A DNA stretch of 64,000 bases from Rhodophyticola sp017644125 (GCF_042140125.1 NZ_CP159473.1); one strand, 5' to 3'; shown: positions 1 to 7,663, numbered from the stretch's first letter. Program-made: numbers and translations. The notes: generated from the letters alone by a model not told the origin.

Positions 1-1
1 G

Positions 2-163
2 CCCGACAGCGCCATGGTCGCGCTTCTGGCGGGGTTCATCGCGTTGCTGCCGATGGATTACATGTTCTGGCAACAGGGGCTCGCGCCACGTTGGTGGATG
101 GCGTTGCGTCTGCTGCTGACGGCGGTCGTCGTGGCCTGCCTTGCGGTGGGAGTCGTCAGATGA
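2..163 (+). CDS. C-terminal end of an integral membrane protein (partial)
   Basis: The frame is open from base 2 to a TGA at 161-163 and encodes 53 residues; the start lies outside the window. Two hydrophobic stretches are visible, roughly residues 5-20 and 34-52, separated by a short loop containing QQGLAPRWW, so this is the last helix pair of a membrane protein. The stop overlaps the ATG of the following methyltransferase (ATGA), which supports the frame and suggests one operon running into rnhA. The family cannot be named from this fragment. Confidence 0.6.
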   Translation, partial: PDSAMVALLAGFIALLPMDYMFWQQGLAPRWWMALRLLLTAVVVACLAVGVVR

Positions 164-747
164 CGGATCAGGAGACGCTGAGGGCCTATTCCGACCGTGT
201 CGACGAATATGCCGCCGTCGCGATGACGGAAATCCAGGCCCGGGCGATGGAGGATTTTCTGTCCCATCTGCCGCCCGGCGCGCATGTTCTGGATGTTGGT
301 TGCGGCCCGGGCGTCCATGCGGCGGCCATCCAGGAGGCCGGGTTTCGGGTCACCGCGCTCGACCCGACCGCCGAATTCGTCGAGGCCGCACGGGCGCGCG
401 GGGTCGATGCCAGACTTGGCAGTTTCGATGATGTCACCGAAACCGATCTGTATGACGGGGTCTGGGCCAGCTTCTCCCTGCTCCATGCGCGCCGCGCCGA
501 TTTTGCCCGCCATTTCGCCGCTTTGGCAAAGGCGTTGAAACCGGGCGGGCACCTCTTTCTTGGGATGAAGCTGGGCACAGGCGAGGCGCGGGACGATATC
601 GGCCGTTTCTACACTTATTACACCGAGCCCGCGTTGCGCGAACATCTGGAGGATGCCGGCCTGACGGTGCTCAGCGCCGAAACCGGCGAGGGCCGCGGCC
701 TTGCGGGGACGCTTGACCCCTATATCCTGATCATCGCCCGTGGCTGA
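160..747 (+). CDS. Class I SAM-dependent methyltransferase
   Basis: 195 residues. Glycine-rich SAM motif I (VLDVGCGPG) lies at about residues 43-51, followed by the strand-2 acidic residue in TALDPT (D68), which would bind the ribose hydroxyls. The C-terminal half has the usual KPGGHLFLGMK post-motif region. This is the Methyltransf_11/25 small-molecule type with no N/DPPY motif, so a nucleic-acid target is not indicated and the substrate is unknown. I chose ATG 160 because it overlaps the upstream stop (ATGA) and the protein begins in the expected place; an in-frame start at 91 would add an unconserved-looking leader. It overlaps rnhA by 8 bases, so translational coupling is likely. Confidence 0.8.
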   Translation: MTDQETLRAYSDRVDEYAAVAMTEIQARAMEDFLSHLPPGAHVLDVGCGPGVHAAAIQEAGFRVTALDPTAEFVEAARARGVDARLGSFDDVTETDLYDGVWASFSLLHARRADFARHFAALAKALKPGGHLFLGMKLGTGEARDDIGRFYTYYTEPALREHLEDAGLTVLSAETGEGRGLAGTLDPYILIIARG

Positions 748-1195
748 GCTGTTCGCCTATACGGACGGGGCCTGTTCCGGCAACCCCGGCCCCGGCGGCT
801 GGGGCGCCCTGCTGATCGCGCGCGACGGCGCCCGGGTCTTGAAGACCCGCGAGTTGAAGGGCGGCGAGGCGGACACCACCAACAACCGGATGGAACTGCT
901 GGCCGCCATCCATGCCCTTGAGGCGCTGGACCGTCCCTCCACCCTGACCGTCATCACCGACAGCGCCTATGTCAAAGGCGGCATCACCGCCTGGCTGCAT
1001 AGCTGGAAACGGAACAACTGGCGCACGGCCACGAAAAAACCGGTCAAGAACGAGGATCTGTGGCGCCGTCTGGATGCGGCGAATGCCCGCCACAGCGTGA
1101 CCTGGGAATGGGTGAAGGGCCATGCGGGCCACCCCGAAAACGAACGCGCCGACGCCTTGGCCCGGGCCGGCATGGCCCCGTTCAAACCGACATGA
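740..1195 (+). CDS. rnhA: Ribonuclease HI
   Basis: 151 residues, the usual length for RNase HI. It degrades the RNA strand of RNA-DNA hybrids (R-loops, primers). All active-site residues are present: D9 in YTDGACSGNPGPGG, E52 in NNRMELLAA, D74 in VITDSAYV, H128 in VKGHAGH and D138 in NERADALA. The start is GTG at 740, inside the end of the methyltransferase gene; no ATG is available in frame at the proper N-terminus. The stop overlaps the ATG of the next gene (ATGA), so methyltransferase, rnhA and the TRIC-type gene are probably co-translated. Confidence 0.96.
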   Translation: MAELFAYTDGACSGNPGPGGWGALLIARDGARVLKTRELKGGEADTTNNRMELLAAIHALEALDRPSTLTVITDSAYVKGGITAWLHSWKRNNWRTATKKPVKNEDLWRRLDAANARHSVTWEWVKGHAGHPENERADALARAGMAPFKPT

Positions 1196-1809
1196 TCGCC
1201 ATGCTGGATTATGCCGCCGTGGCGGTCTTTGCGCTGACCGGGGCATTGGTCGCCTCCCGCGCGCAGCTGGACATCATCGGCTTCTTCTTCGTCGCCTGTC
1301 TGACGGCGGTCGGCGGCGGTACGGTCCGCGATCTGCTGCTTGACCGCGACCCGGTGTTCTGGCTTGCCGATCCCACCCATCTGGCCATCGCCTGCGCCGC
1401 CGCGTTTCTCGTCTTCTTCACCGCCCATCTTCTGGAAAGCCGGTACACGGTCCTGCTTTGGCTGGACGCCGCCGCGCTGGCCATCGCGGTCGCGGCAGGC
1501 GTCAGCGTGGCCGGTGCCATGGATCAGTCGGTGCCGATCATCCTTGTGATGGGGGTTGCCACCGGCACGCTTGGCGGCCTGATGCGCGATGTCGTCTGCA
1601 ACGAGGTACCGCTGGTCCTGAAACAGGGGGAACTCTACGTCACCGCCGCCCTTGCCGGGGCCGGGGCCGCCCTTGCCATACCGTATGTGATTGCCGATCC
1701 GCTTGCCCCGATCATCGCCTGCATCCTGACCACCTTTGCCCTGCGGGCAGGCTCGATTGCCTTTGGCTGGCGGCTGCCGGTCTACCGACCGCGCCCGCCC
1801 AGATCCTGA
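1192..1809 (+). CDS. TRIC/UPF0126-family membrane channel protein
   Basis: 205 residues, almost entirely hydrophobic with about six to seven membrane segments. The two family repeats are recognisable: GGGTVRDLLLDR near residues 41-52 and GGLMRDVVCNE near 125-135. These are the glycine-rich kinked helices that line the pore in bacterial TRIC homologues (YicG/YadS-like). The role would be monovalent cation or small-solute passage across the inner membrane; the specific ion cannot be read from sequence. ATG 1192 overlaps the rnhA stop, and the longer in-frame upstream extension is just antisense of unrelated character, so I start here. It converges on the small membrane gene at 1877-2140. Confidence 0.88.
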   Translation: MIAMLDYAAVAVFALTGALVASRAQLDIIGFFFVACLTAVGGGTVRDLLLDRDPVFWLADPTHLAIACAAAFLVFFTAHLLESRYTVLLWLDAAALAIAVAAGVSVAGAMDQSVPIILVMGVATGTLGGLMRDVVCNEVPLVLKQGELYVTAALAGAGAALAIPYVIADPLAPIIACILTTFALRAGSIAFGWRLPVYRPRPPRS

Positions 1810-1876
1810 GCGACGCCAGACCGCGGCGGAGGAAAACGCCCCTCGTTCGGATCCCGTCCTCTTTCGGAAACAGCGG

Positions 1877-2140
1877 TTACTTCCGGCGATTGCGCCGCCG
1901 ATGCGCCCATTCCGTCGGGATCAGCACCAGTGCCGCCGCCGACCCGATGATCGCATCCACACCGGGCGACCCGAAGCTCAGATGAAACATCACCCGCAGC
2001 ATGAAAACGACGATCACCGCCCCCAGCGCGATCAGGACCGATGGAATGATCCCGTTATGGGTGATCCCCCAGCGTTCGAAGAGGTAGCCCATGAACCCGC
2101 CGATCATCAACGAGCCGAAAAACGCGAAAAAGCCCATCAT
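1877..2140 (-). CDS. Small membrane protein following fmt
   Basis: 87 residues with three hydrophobic segments (about 2-20, 30-52 and 62-78) and a basic tail RRRNRRK that should face the cytoplasm. The N-terminus has the glycine-rich GSLMIGGFMGYLFERWG pattern, loosely like YeaQ/GlsB-type small membrane proteins, but I would not assign the family. The first ATG overlaps the fmt TGA (ATGA), so it is translated from the def-def-def-fmt messenger. Function unknown. Confidence 0.65.
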   Translation of the reverse strand: MMGFFAFFGSLMIGGFMGYLFERWGITHNGIIPSVLIALGAVIVVFMLRVMFHLSFGSPGVDAIIGSAAALVLIPTEWAHRRRNRRK

Positions 2141-3048
2141 CCGTCTCCCAACACTGTGCCCGGAGCAACCGGGGTTCCGCGCAAAAACGTCTCGCCATCC
2201 TGCCGGGCGTGCCCCTCGGCCTGAAGTTCGGTCAGTTCCACCGCCCCCGTGCCGCAGGCCACGCGCAGCCCGTCCAGCACGACGCCGGGTTCACCCTCGC
2301 CCGGCACGACCCGACTGCGCAAGAGCTTGATCCTGCGGCCGGCCAACATCGTCCACGCCCCCGGAAACGGGGACAATCCGCGGATCAGCCGATCCACCTC
2401 CAACGCCGGGCGGGTCCAGTCCACCCGCGCCTCGGACTTGTCGATCTTCGCCGCGTAGCTCACTTTGGCCTCCGGCTGCGGCCGAGCCACGAGCTCATCG
2501 CGCCGCGCCAGAGCCTCGACAATCGCGTCAGCGCCCAGAACGCTCAACCGGTCATGCAACTCGCCGGTTGTTTCCTCGGCCCCGATTTCGACGGTCTTGC
2601 GCAGCAGAACAGGCCCGGTATCGAGCCCGGCCTCCATCTCGATGATGCAGATGCCGGTTTCCCGGTCACCGGCCATGATCGCCCGGTGGATCGGCGCGGC
2701 ACCCCGCCAGCGGGGCAGCAGGCTTGCATGGATATTGAGGCAACCGCCCGCCGGCGCATCCAGGATCGCCTGCGGCAGGATCAGCCCGTAAGCCACCACC
2801 ACGGCGACATCGGCACTAAGCGCGGCGAAGTCCGACTGCGCATCGGGCGTCTTGAGAGAGATCGGGTGGCGGACCGTCAGGCCCAGCGCCTCGGCACGCG
2901 ATTGCACCGGCGAGGGCCGGTCCTTCTTGCCCCTACCCGCGGGGCGCGGTGGCTGGCAATAGACCGCCGCAATGTCATGGCCCGCATCGACCAGCGCCTC
3001 CAGCACCGGCACCGAAAACGCCGGCGTGCCCATGAACACAACTCTCAT
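2137..3048 (-). CDS. fmt: Methionyl-tRNA formyltransferase
   Basis: 303 residues. Fmt transfers a formyl group from 10-formyl-tetrahydrofolate to initiator Met-tRNA. The hydrolase-like catalytic triad is visible: N105 and H107 in CLNIHASLLPRWRGAAPIH and D143 in EAGLDTGPV. The N-terminal Rossmann-type domain is followed by the C-terminal tRNA-binding domain from about residue 205 (SPFPGAWTM). I chose ATG 3048 (MRVVFMGTPAF) because GGAG lies 8 bases before it; the ATG at 3054 is only 2 bases from that site. It sits directly downstream of three deformylase genes, as expected for the N-formylmethionine cycle. Confidence 0.96.
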   Translation of the reverse strand: MRVVFMGTPAFSVPVLEALVDAGHDIAAVYCQPPRPAGRGKKDRPSPVQSRAEALGLTVRHPISLKTPDAQSDFAALSADVAVVVAYGLILPQAILDAPAGGCLNIHASLLPRWRGAAPIHRAIMAGDRETGICIIEMEAGLDTGPVLLRKTVEIGAEETTGELHDRLSVLGADAIVEALARRDELVARPQPEAKVSYAAKIDKSEARVDWTRPALEVDRLIRGLSPFPGAWTMLAGRRIKLLRSRVVPGEGEPGVVLDGLRVACGTGAVELTELQAEGHARQDGETFLRGTPVAPGTVLGDG

Positions 3049-3070
3049 ACGCATCTCTCCGAGGGGATGT

Positions 3071-3565
3071 TCACGCCCGTTTCCTCGCCTTTTTCAGCAG
3101 CATGTCGCGTTTGACACGGCTTAGCCGGTCGAAATACATCCGCCCGTCCAGATGGTCGATCTGATGCTGCACACTGGTGGCCCACAGCCCGACCAGATCC
3201 TTTTCCACCCGTACGCCGGTTTCATCCAGATAGGCCACGGTCACAGCGCGGGGACGGCGGATCTCCGCGTGCACGCCCGGCAGGTTCGGGCTGCCTTCCG
3301 GATGGGACCGCAACTCGACGCTTGCATGAAGCAACTCGGGGTTGGCCATCCGTATCGCCCGGCCCCGCTCATCGGAGGCATCCACAACCGCCAGCCGCAG
3401 CATCACGCCGATCTGCGGCGCGGCAAGGCCCACACCCGGCATGGCATCCATCGTGTCGATCATGTCGGTCCAGATCACCCGCACCGCGTCGGTCACCTCT
3501 GCAACCGGCTCACAGACCGTTTGCAGCCGCCGGTCCGGCCACATGACAAATGACCTAGCCGGCAT
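3071..3565 (-). CDS. Peptide deformylase-like protein with degenerate active site
   Basis: 164 residues, full length for the family and clearly homologous to deformylase throughout. Motif 1 is intact (GVGLAAPQIG, residues 44-53). In motif 2 the metal-binding cysteine of EGC is replaced by serine (E90-G91-S92, then PNLPG). In motif 3 the HExxH glutamate is glutamine (H134-Q135-I-D-H138). Loss of the metal ligand and of the catalytic base predicts no deformylase activity. It is intact and in operon with two active-looking paralogues and fmt, so it may bind nascent N-termini or modulate the others (inference). ATG 3565 is chosen by alignment with the paralogues; it overlaps the end of the upstream gene by 11 bases. 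Confidence 0.85.
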   Translation of the reverse strand: MPARSFVMWPDRRLQTVCEPVAEVTDAVRVIWTDMIDTMDAMPGVGLAAPQIGVMLRLAVVDASDERGRAIRMANPELLHASVELRSHPEGSPNLPGVHAEIRRPRAVTVAYLDETGVRVEKDLVGLWATSVQHQIDHLDGRMYFDRLSRVKRDMLLKKARKRA

Positions 3566-4040
3566 AATCGGCCTCCAGCGCGGCGCGGGCGGCTGGCTCC
3601 ACACGGTCGAATGTCACGATCCCGTCCAGATGATCGTATTCGTGCTGGGCGCAGATTGCGGCAAACCCGTCCAGTTGCGCCTGATGGCCTGTGCCGCCTG
3701 CATCGGTCCAGCGCAGGACGATCCATTCGGCGCGCATAACCTGCGCCGTGACGCCCGGGATAGACAGACAACCCTCCGGGCCTCTGATCTGCCGCTCAGA
3801 CCGTTCCACGATCTCCGGGTTCACACAGATCAAGGGGGTTGGAGTGCCTTCTTTCCATCCTACATCCATCACGAACAGCCGACGCAAAACACCGATTTGC
3901 GGCGCGGCCAGCCCCCGTCCGCGCGCAGCATACATCGTCTCCAACATGTCCCCGGAAAGCTCGCTGATATCGCCGGTCACCGGCGCACAGGTTTCGCTCA
4001 GGCGCGGATCGGGCCACCGCAGGATGGGACGCAGGCTCAC
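3555..4040 (-). CDS. def: Peptide deformylase (second copy)
   Basis: 161 residues. It would remove the formyl group from new N-terminal methionines. All three family motifs are present: GRGLAAPQIG (residues 41-50, with Arg at the variable position), EGCLSIPG with metal-binding C91, and H133-E134-YD-H137. It differs from the first copy in having GRG and a shorter basic tail, so substrate preference may differ. The start is GTG at 4040, overlapping the TGA of the first deformylase by four bases (GTGA); the protein starts MSLRPILRWPDPRL, aligning with the other copies. The end overlaps the third copy. Confidence 0.9.
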   Translation of the reverse strand: MSLRPILRWPDPRLSETCAPVTGDISELSGDMLETMYAARGRGLAAPQIGVLRRLFVMDVGWKEGTPTPLICVNPEIVERSERQIRGPEGCLSIPGVTAQVMRAEWIVLRWTDAGGTGHQAQLDGFAAICAQHEYDHLDGIVTFDRVEPAARAALEADYAG

Positions 4041-4561
4041 GCCTTCTCCCGGGCCAGTTCGCGCTTCAGCTTGACCATCTTGCGGGTGATCATCTGGCGT
4101 TTCAGCGGGCGCAGATAGTCAATGAACAACTTGCCGTCCAGATGGTCGATCTCATGCTGCACGCAGGTGGCCCAAAGGCCGTCGAAGGTCTCGGTCTGCG
4201 GTCGCCCGTCCCGGTCCATCCATTCCACGGTCACCTCGGCGGGGCGCTCCACATCCGCGTACATTTCGGGCAGCGACAGGCAGCCCTCCTCGTACACGTT
4301 ACGCTCGTCGGAGCTGGACACGACGCGGGGGTTGAACATGGTCAGCGGGCGCGGCGTGGCCCCCTCCTCCTTCACGCAATCCAGAACGATCAGCCGTTGC
4401 AGGATGCCGACCTGTGGTGCGGCCAGCCCGATACCGGGGGCGGCGTACATGGTTTCCAACATGTCATCGGCAAGGCTGCGCAACTCATCGCTGCTGTCAG
4501 GCACCGGGTCGGCCACCTTTTTCAGGCGCGGGTCGGGGTGGATCAGAATGGAACGTTTCAT
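4037..4561 (-). CDS. def: Peptide deformylase (first copy, canonical)
   Basis: 174 residues and the most canonical of three tandem copies: GIGLAAPQVG (residues 43-52), EGCLSLPE with metal ligand C94, and H136-E137-ID-H140, followed by the usual basic C-terminal helix (KRQMITRKMVKLKREL). This is the likely housekeeping enzyme. I start at ATG 4561 (MKRSILIHPDPRL), the family N-terminus; ATG 4567 two codons earlier is equally possible. It heads the minus-strand operon def-def-def-fmt-membrane protein, whose promoter must lie between here and the XRE-pair operators near 4610-4657. Confidence 0.95.
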   Translation of the reverse strand: MKRSILIHPDPRLKKVADPVPDSSDELRSLADDMLETMYAAPGIGLAAPQVGILQRLIVLDCVKEEGATPRPLTMFNPRVVSSSDERNVYEEGCLSLPEMYADVERPAEVTVEWMDRDGRPQTETFDGLWATCVQHEIDHLDGKLFIDYLRPLKRQMITRKMVKLKRELAREKA

Positions 4562-4609
4562 AGCCATGCATTTAGCGCCCCGCCGCACATCTCGCAAGTT
4601 ATGGGAAGT

Positions 4610-4625
4610 GTAACCTTGACGTTAC
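4610..4625. promoter_or_regulatory. Palindromic operator 1 upstream of the XRE pair
   Basis: GTAACCTTGACGTTAC: inverted GTAAC/GTTAC arms around six bases. It contains a good -35 element (TTGACG, 4616-4621). A second palindrome with the same arms lies 32 bp away centre to centre, about three helical turns, on the same DNA face. The likely ligand is the XRE-type regulator encoded at 5089-5301. Confidence 0.6.
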
Positions 4626-4641
4626 TTTTCGAGTTGGATAT

Positions 4642-4657
4642 GTAACCCCAAGGTTAC
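4642..4657. promoter_or_regulatory. Palindromic operator 2 upstream of the XRE pair
   Basis: GTAACCCCAAGGTTAC: inverted GTAACC/GGTTAC arms around four bases. It begins within or just after a weak -10 (TATGTA, 4639-4644, 17 bp from the TTGACG -35). A protein bound to both palindromes would cover the -35, the -10 and the transcription start, which is a repressor layout. Confidence 0.6.
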
Positions 4658-4684
4658 TTACTTCTTGTCATGGAGACCACTCTT

Positions 4685-5092
4685 ATGTCCACCAATCCTG
4701 TAAGCCGCATCCGCCTGATCGGCAGCGCCATGATTGTCATCCTCACCCTGACCGCGGTGATCGCCTCATTTGCCTCCGTCGGGCCTTCGGGCTTGACCTG
4801 GGCCTGGCTGATCGGCGGCGCGGCCATCGGCTACGCGGTGCTGTCTGCCATCATGCACCTGCGCCACCCCGAAGCCGCAGAGGCGGCATGGGACGAACAG
4901 AACACCGCCGCCCATCGCGACAGCCTGATCTTCGGGTTCTGGGCCGTCCTTGCGGTGTTTATCGTTTTCCTCGTGCTCGTGCTGAGCGGGCGCCTTGACG
5001 CAAGCATGGCCTTTTTCTGGCTCGGGCCGGTTCTGGGCGCCGCGCCACCGGCCCATTACCTCGCCTCGATTTTGCGGGGCCGTGCCGAATGA
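4685..5092 (+). CDS. Four-helix membrane protein partnered with an XRE regulator
   Basis: 135 residues. Hydrophobic segments lie at about residues 8-30, 36-56, 82-104 and 109-127, giving four membrane helices with short loops; the middle loop is charged (HPEAAEAAWDEQNTAAHRD). I choose ATG 4685 because GGAG lies 9 bases upstream; the ATG at 4670 would be inside that site. The stop overlaps the start of the XRE gene (ATGA). Paired small membrane protein/XRE operons of this design are common in bacteria and are usually self-regulated, but the membrane protein's function is unknown and no family is named here. Confidence 0.75.
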   Translation: MSTNPVSRIRLIGSAMIVILTLTAVIASFASVGPSGLTWAWLIGGAAIGYAVLSAIMHLRHPEAAEAAWDEQNTAAHRDSLIFGFWAVLAVFIVFLVLVLSGRLDASMAFFWLGPVLGAAPPAHYLASILRGRAE

Positions 5093-5301
5093 CGGCAAGG
5101 TTAATCGTTCATCTGAAAGCCCACCGGACCAAGGCCGGACTGACCCAGGCCGACCTGGCCGACGCGGTGGGCGTTTCGCGCAAGACCGTCAACACGATCG
5201 AGAACGGGATCTTCACGCCGTCGACCTATCTTGCGCTGTGTCTGGCCGATGAACTGGAGGTCAGCGTGCATGACCTCTTCGAATTGCCGCCGGACGGCTA
5301 G
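5089..5301 (+). CDS. XRE/Cro-CI family small regulator
   Basis: 70 residues, essentially one helix-turn-helix domain. The helices read TKAGLTQADLADAVGVSRKT then VNTIENG, and the tail FTPSTYLALCLADELEVSVHDLFEL is the standard XRE five-helix ending; this is the short YgzD/YozG-like type. ATG 5089 overlaps the membrane-protein stop, giving tight coupling. The most economical model is autoregulation through the two palindromes at 4610-4657, with the membrane protein sensing or buffering the signal (inference). Confidence 0.9.
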   Translation: MTARLIVHLKAHRTKAGLTQADLADAVGVSRKTVNTIENGIFTPSTYLALCLADELEVSVHDLFELPPDG

Positions 5302-5358
5302 CTCTTGCGCCCGGCTCCGTGTCCGCTAGCTTGGCCCGGACCAAGGACGGAGGCATTC

Positions 5359-6528
5359 ATGTCATTTGACGAGATCATCGACCGGCGCGGCACACATTGC
5401 GTGAAATGGGACATGATGGAGCAGCTTTACGGCGTCTCTCCGTCGGACGGGATCGCCATGTGGGTGGCGGATATGGAGTTCCGCCCGCCGCAATGCATTC
5501 AGGATGCGCTGCAGGGGATGATCGACCACGGCCTTTACGGCTATTTCGGCGATGACAGCAAATACCGCGCGGCGATCTGCTGGTGGATGGAGCATCGCCA
5601 TGGCTGGACCATAGAGCCGGACTGGATCTTCACCACCCACGGCCTCGTCAACGGCACGGCGATGTGCCTCGACGCCTATACCCAGCCCGGTGATGGCATC
5701 GTTCTGATGACGCCGGTCTATCATGCCTTCGCCAAGGTGATCCGCGCCGCCGGTCGCGAACTGGTGGAATGCGAGATGATCAATGCCGACGGCCGGTACG
5801 AACTGAACATCGACGCGTGGGATGCACAGATGACCGGCAACGAGCGGATGCTGATCCTGTGTTCGCCGCACAACCCCGGTGGCCGTGTCTGGACGCAAGG
5901 GGAGTTGCAGGCGCTGGCCGCCTTTGCCAAACGCCACGAGTTGCTGATCGTCTCCGACGAGATCCATCACGATCTGGTGCTGCCCGGGCATACCCATATC
6001 CCGATGGCAAAGATCGACGGTATCGCCGACCGGCTGATCATGATGACGGCCACGACCAAGACCTTCAATATCGCGGGGTCCCATGTGGGCAACGTGATCA
6101 TCGAGGATCCGGATCTGCGCGCACGGTTCAACGCCCGGATGATGGCGATGGGCATGTCGCCCAACTCCTTCGGGCTGTTCATGGCTACGGCGGCCTACAC
6201 CCCCGCCGGCGCCGCCTGGGTTGACAGCCTGACCCCATATCTGGCCGAAAACGCGCGGATCTTCGATGACGGGATCAACGCCATCCCCGGCCTGCACTCG
6301 ATGAAACTGGAAAGCACTTATCTGGCCTGGGTCGATTTCTCGGGCACGGGCATGGATATGGCGGAATTTACCCGGCGCACCGCGGAGGACGCGAAAATCG
6401 CCGTGAACCACGGGCCGACCTTCGGCAAGGGCGGGGAGGATTTCCTGCGTTTCAACATCGCCGCGCCACGGGCGGTGATCGAGGATGCGGTGGCGCGGAT
6501 GCGATCCGCTTTCAAGGACCTACAGTAA
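5359..6528 (+). CDS. PatB/MalY-family PLP-dependent C-S lyase / aminotransferase
   Basis: 389 residues, fold-type I PLP enzyme of the MalY/PatB branch. PLP lysine K234 lies in TATTKTFNIAG. Cofactor contacts include N172 in SPHNPGGRVW and D200 in VSDEIHHDL. The N-terminal IDRRGTHCVKWD and the MWVADMEF motif are typical of the cystathionine beta-lyase subgroup. The likely reaction is beta-elimination on cystathionine or a related cysteine thioether, giving thiol, pyruvate and ammonia in the cytoplasm; the exact substrate is not evident. ATG 5359 is preceded by GGACGGAGG with good spacing. Confidence 0.9.
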   Translation: MSFDEIIDRRGTHCVKWDMMEQLYGVSPSDGIAMWVADMEFRPPQCIQDALQGMIDHGLYGYFGDDSKYRAAICWWMEHRHGWTIEPDWIFTTHGLVNGTAMCLDAYTQPGDGIVLMTPVYHAFAKVIRAAGRELVECEMINADGRYELNIDAWDAQMTGNERMLILCSPHNPGGRVWTQGELQALAAFAKRHELLIVSDEIHHDLVLPGHTHIPMAKIDGIADRLIMMTATTKTFNIAGSHVGNVIIEDPDLRARFNARMMAMGMSPNSFGLFMATAAYTPAGAAWVDSLTPYLAENARIFDDGINAIPGLHSMKLESTYLAWVDFSGTGMDMAEFTRRTAEDAKIAVNHGPTFGKGGEDFLRFNIAAPRAVIEDAVARMRSAFKDLQ

Positions 6529-6630
6529 ACTTCGCGTCGCGCCCGTTCTGAGCAATGCCGCGCTGGCCCCTTGGCCGGTTTCCAGCCAATGGCTCTCACT
6601 GGCTATCGAGCTGCAACTGGCCGACGGCCG

Positions 6631-7170
6631 CTATGCCTTTTGAAACCAGATGCGTTTGAGCGTTCCATCTTTGAGCACCCAATGATGGTAGAGCGCAGCG
6701 CCGGCGTGAAGCAGAACAAGCCCGACCAGCAGCCTTGCGGCAATCCCGTGGCCCACCCGTGGCGGAAGTTCTGCCAGCTCGGGAAAGACTGCCTCGCCGT
6801 ACAGGGCATCGGGCAATCCCGACAAGATCGACACTGCGATCCCACTCGCCAGCAGCAGCAACAAAGCGACGTAGAGGGCCCGATGCGTCCAGCGCGCGAT
6901 ACGATCCTGCCAGGGAGCAACACCGCCGACGGAGGCTGGCTTGCGGTCGAAGCCCCACCACCAGATCAACCGCGCGATGGTCAGCAGCAACACGGCCACC
7001 GCGACGGGAAGATGCACACGAAGGATGGCGGCCTTGGTCTCCGCGTCCGATGCATACCCTGCGCTGAAGCCGCTCCCGAGCAATACAAGAATGAGCAGCG
7101 CGCTGATCCAATGAACCGAGACGGCGACGACACCGAAACGACTCTCGGAACTCTTGATCTGGTTGGCCAT
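6631..7170 (-). CDS. Cytochrome b561-type membrane b-type cytochrome
   Basis: 179 residues with four membrane helices and correctly placed histidines: VHWIS in helix 1, HLPVAV before helix 2, THRALY before helix 3, and HGIAARLLVGLVLLHAG then HH in helix 4. Two haems b would move electrons between the quinone pool and an acceptor, classically superoxide in CybB. ATG 7170 (MANQIK) follows AGGAGACCGAAAG. It lies downstream of the unknown 122-residue gene on the same strand (14 bases apart), and both diverge from a MarR regulator whose candidate operators lie at 7635-7680. Base composition is a little less GC-rich than its neighbours. Confidence 0.88.
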   Translation of the reverse strand: MANQIKSSESRFGVVAVSVHWISALLILVLLGSGFSAGYASDAETKAAILRVHLPVAVAVLLLTIARLIWWWGFDRKPASVGGVAPWQDRIARWTHRALYVALLLLLASGIAVSILSGLPDALYGEAVFPELAELPPRVGHGIAARLLVGLVLLHAGAALYHHWVLKDGTLKRIWFQKA

Positions 7171-7184
7171 CTTTCGGTCTCCTA

Positions 7185-7553
7185 TCAACACCAACGCTGG
7201 ATTGCGGCCTCGGAATCTGTAGGCCCGGTATTAAAGGCGATGCGCGCCTTGGGCGCATGTTCGTGAACCACATTCACCAGCTTTTCGAATATCAGGAAAT
7301 GGTCGTCATCCTTGCGGACGCCGGCGCCGATCATCACGACATCAAAGGCCGTTTCCTTCAACGCCTGAACGAGTTGATCCGTGGCGGTATCGCCGCTGTA
7401 TAGGAACCCGATAGACGCGGTGTAGCCAAGATCGTTCAGTTTTTTCTCATCCGCCCGCAGCGCAGCTTCAAGCTTGTCGGCGGTCAGCCCCGGATACTTC
7501 GCGTAATCCACGACGGTCGGGTGCCAGCCCACCATGAGCACTGTCTTTGTCAT
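7185..7553 (-). CDS. Conserved-looking protein of unknown function in the MarR/b561 divergon
   Basis: 122 residues, soluble, alpha/beta in character. It opens with a hydrophobic strand and loop VLMVGWHPTVVDY, has a helix rich in K/E/A (residues 22-36), a strand-loop IGFLYSGDTATDQLV, then FDVVMIGAGVRKDD and a second helix KLVNVVHEHAPKARIAFN. The alternating strands look like a small Rossmann/receiver-like fold, but I see no known catalytic motif. ATG 7553 follows GGACAAGGAA. It is first in a two-gene unit with cytochrome b561 and is probably controlled by the divergent MarR protein. Function unknown. Confidence 0.75.
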   Translation of the reverse strand: MTKTVLMVGWHPTVVDYAKYPGLTADKLEAALRADEKKLNDLGYTASIGFLYSGDTATDQLVQALKETAFDVVMIGAGVRKDDDHFLIFEKLVNVVHEHAPKARIAFNTGPTDSEAAIQRWC

Positions 7554-7634
7554 TTCCTTGTCCCCGTCTTGTTGCCGCTCCACCCCCGCTGAACGCGATT
7601 GTCGTTGTTGACGCTGGTCCGGTGGGCTATGTTG

Positions 7635-7648
7635 GTTTACACGTAAAC
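7635..7648. promoter_or_regulatory. Candidate MarR operator (palindrome)
   Basis: GTTTACACGTAAAC: six-base arms GTTTAC/GTAAAC around AC, in the AT-rich gap between the divergent b561 unit and the MarR gene. This is the size and place expected for a MarR-family operator serving both directions. Confidence 0.55.
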
Positions 7649-7663
7649 TACATCGTATTTTTA

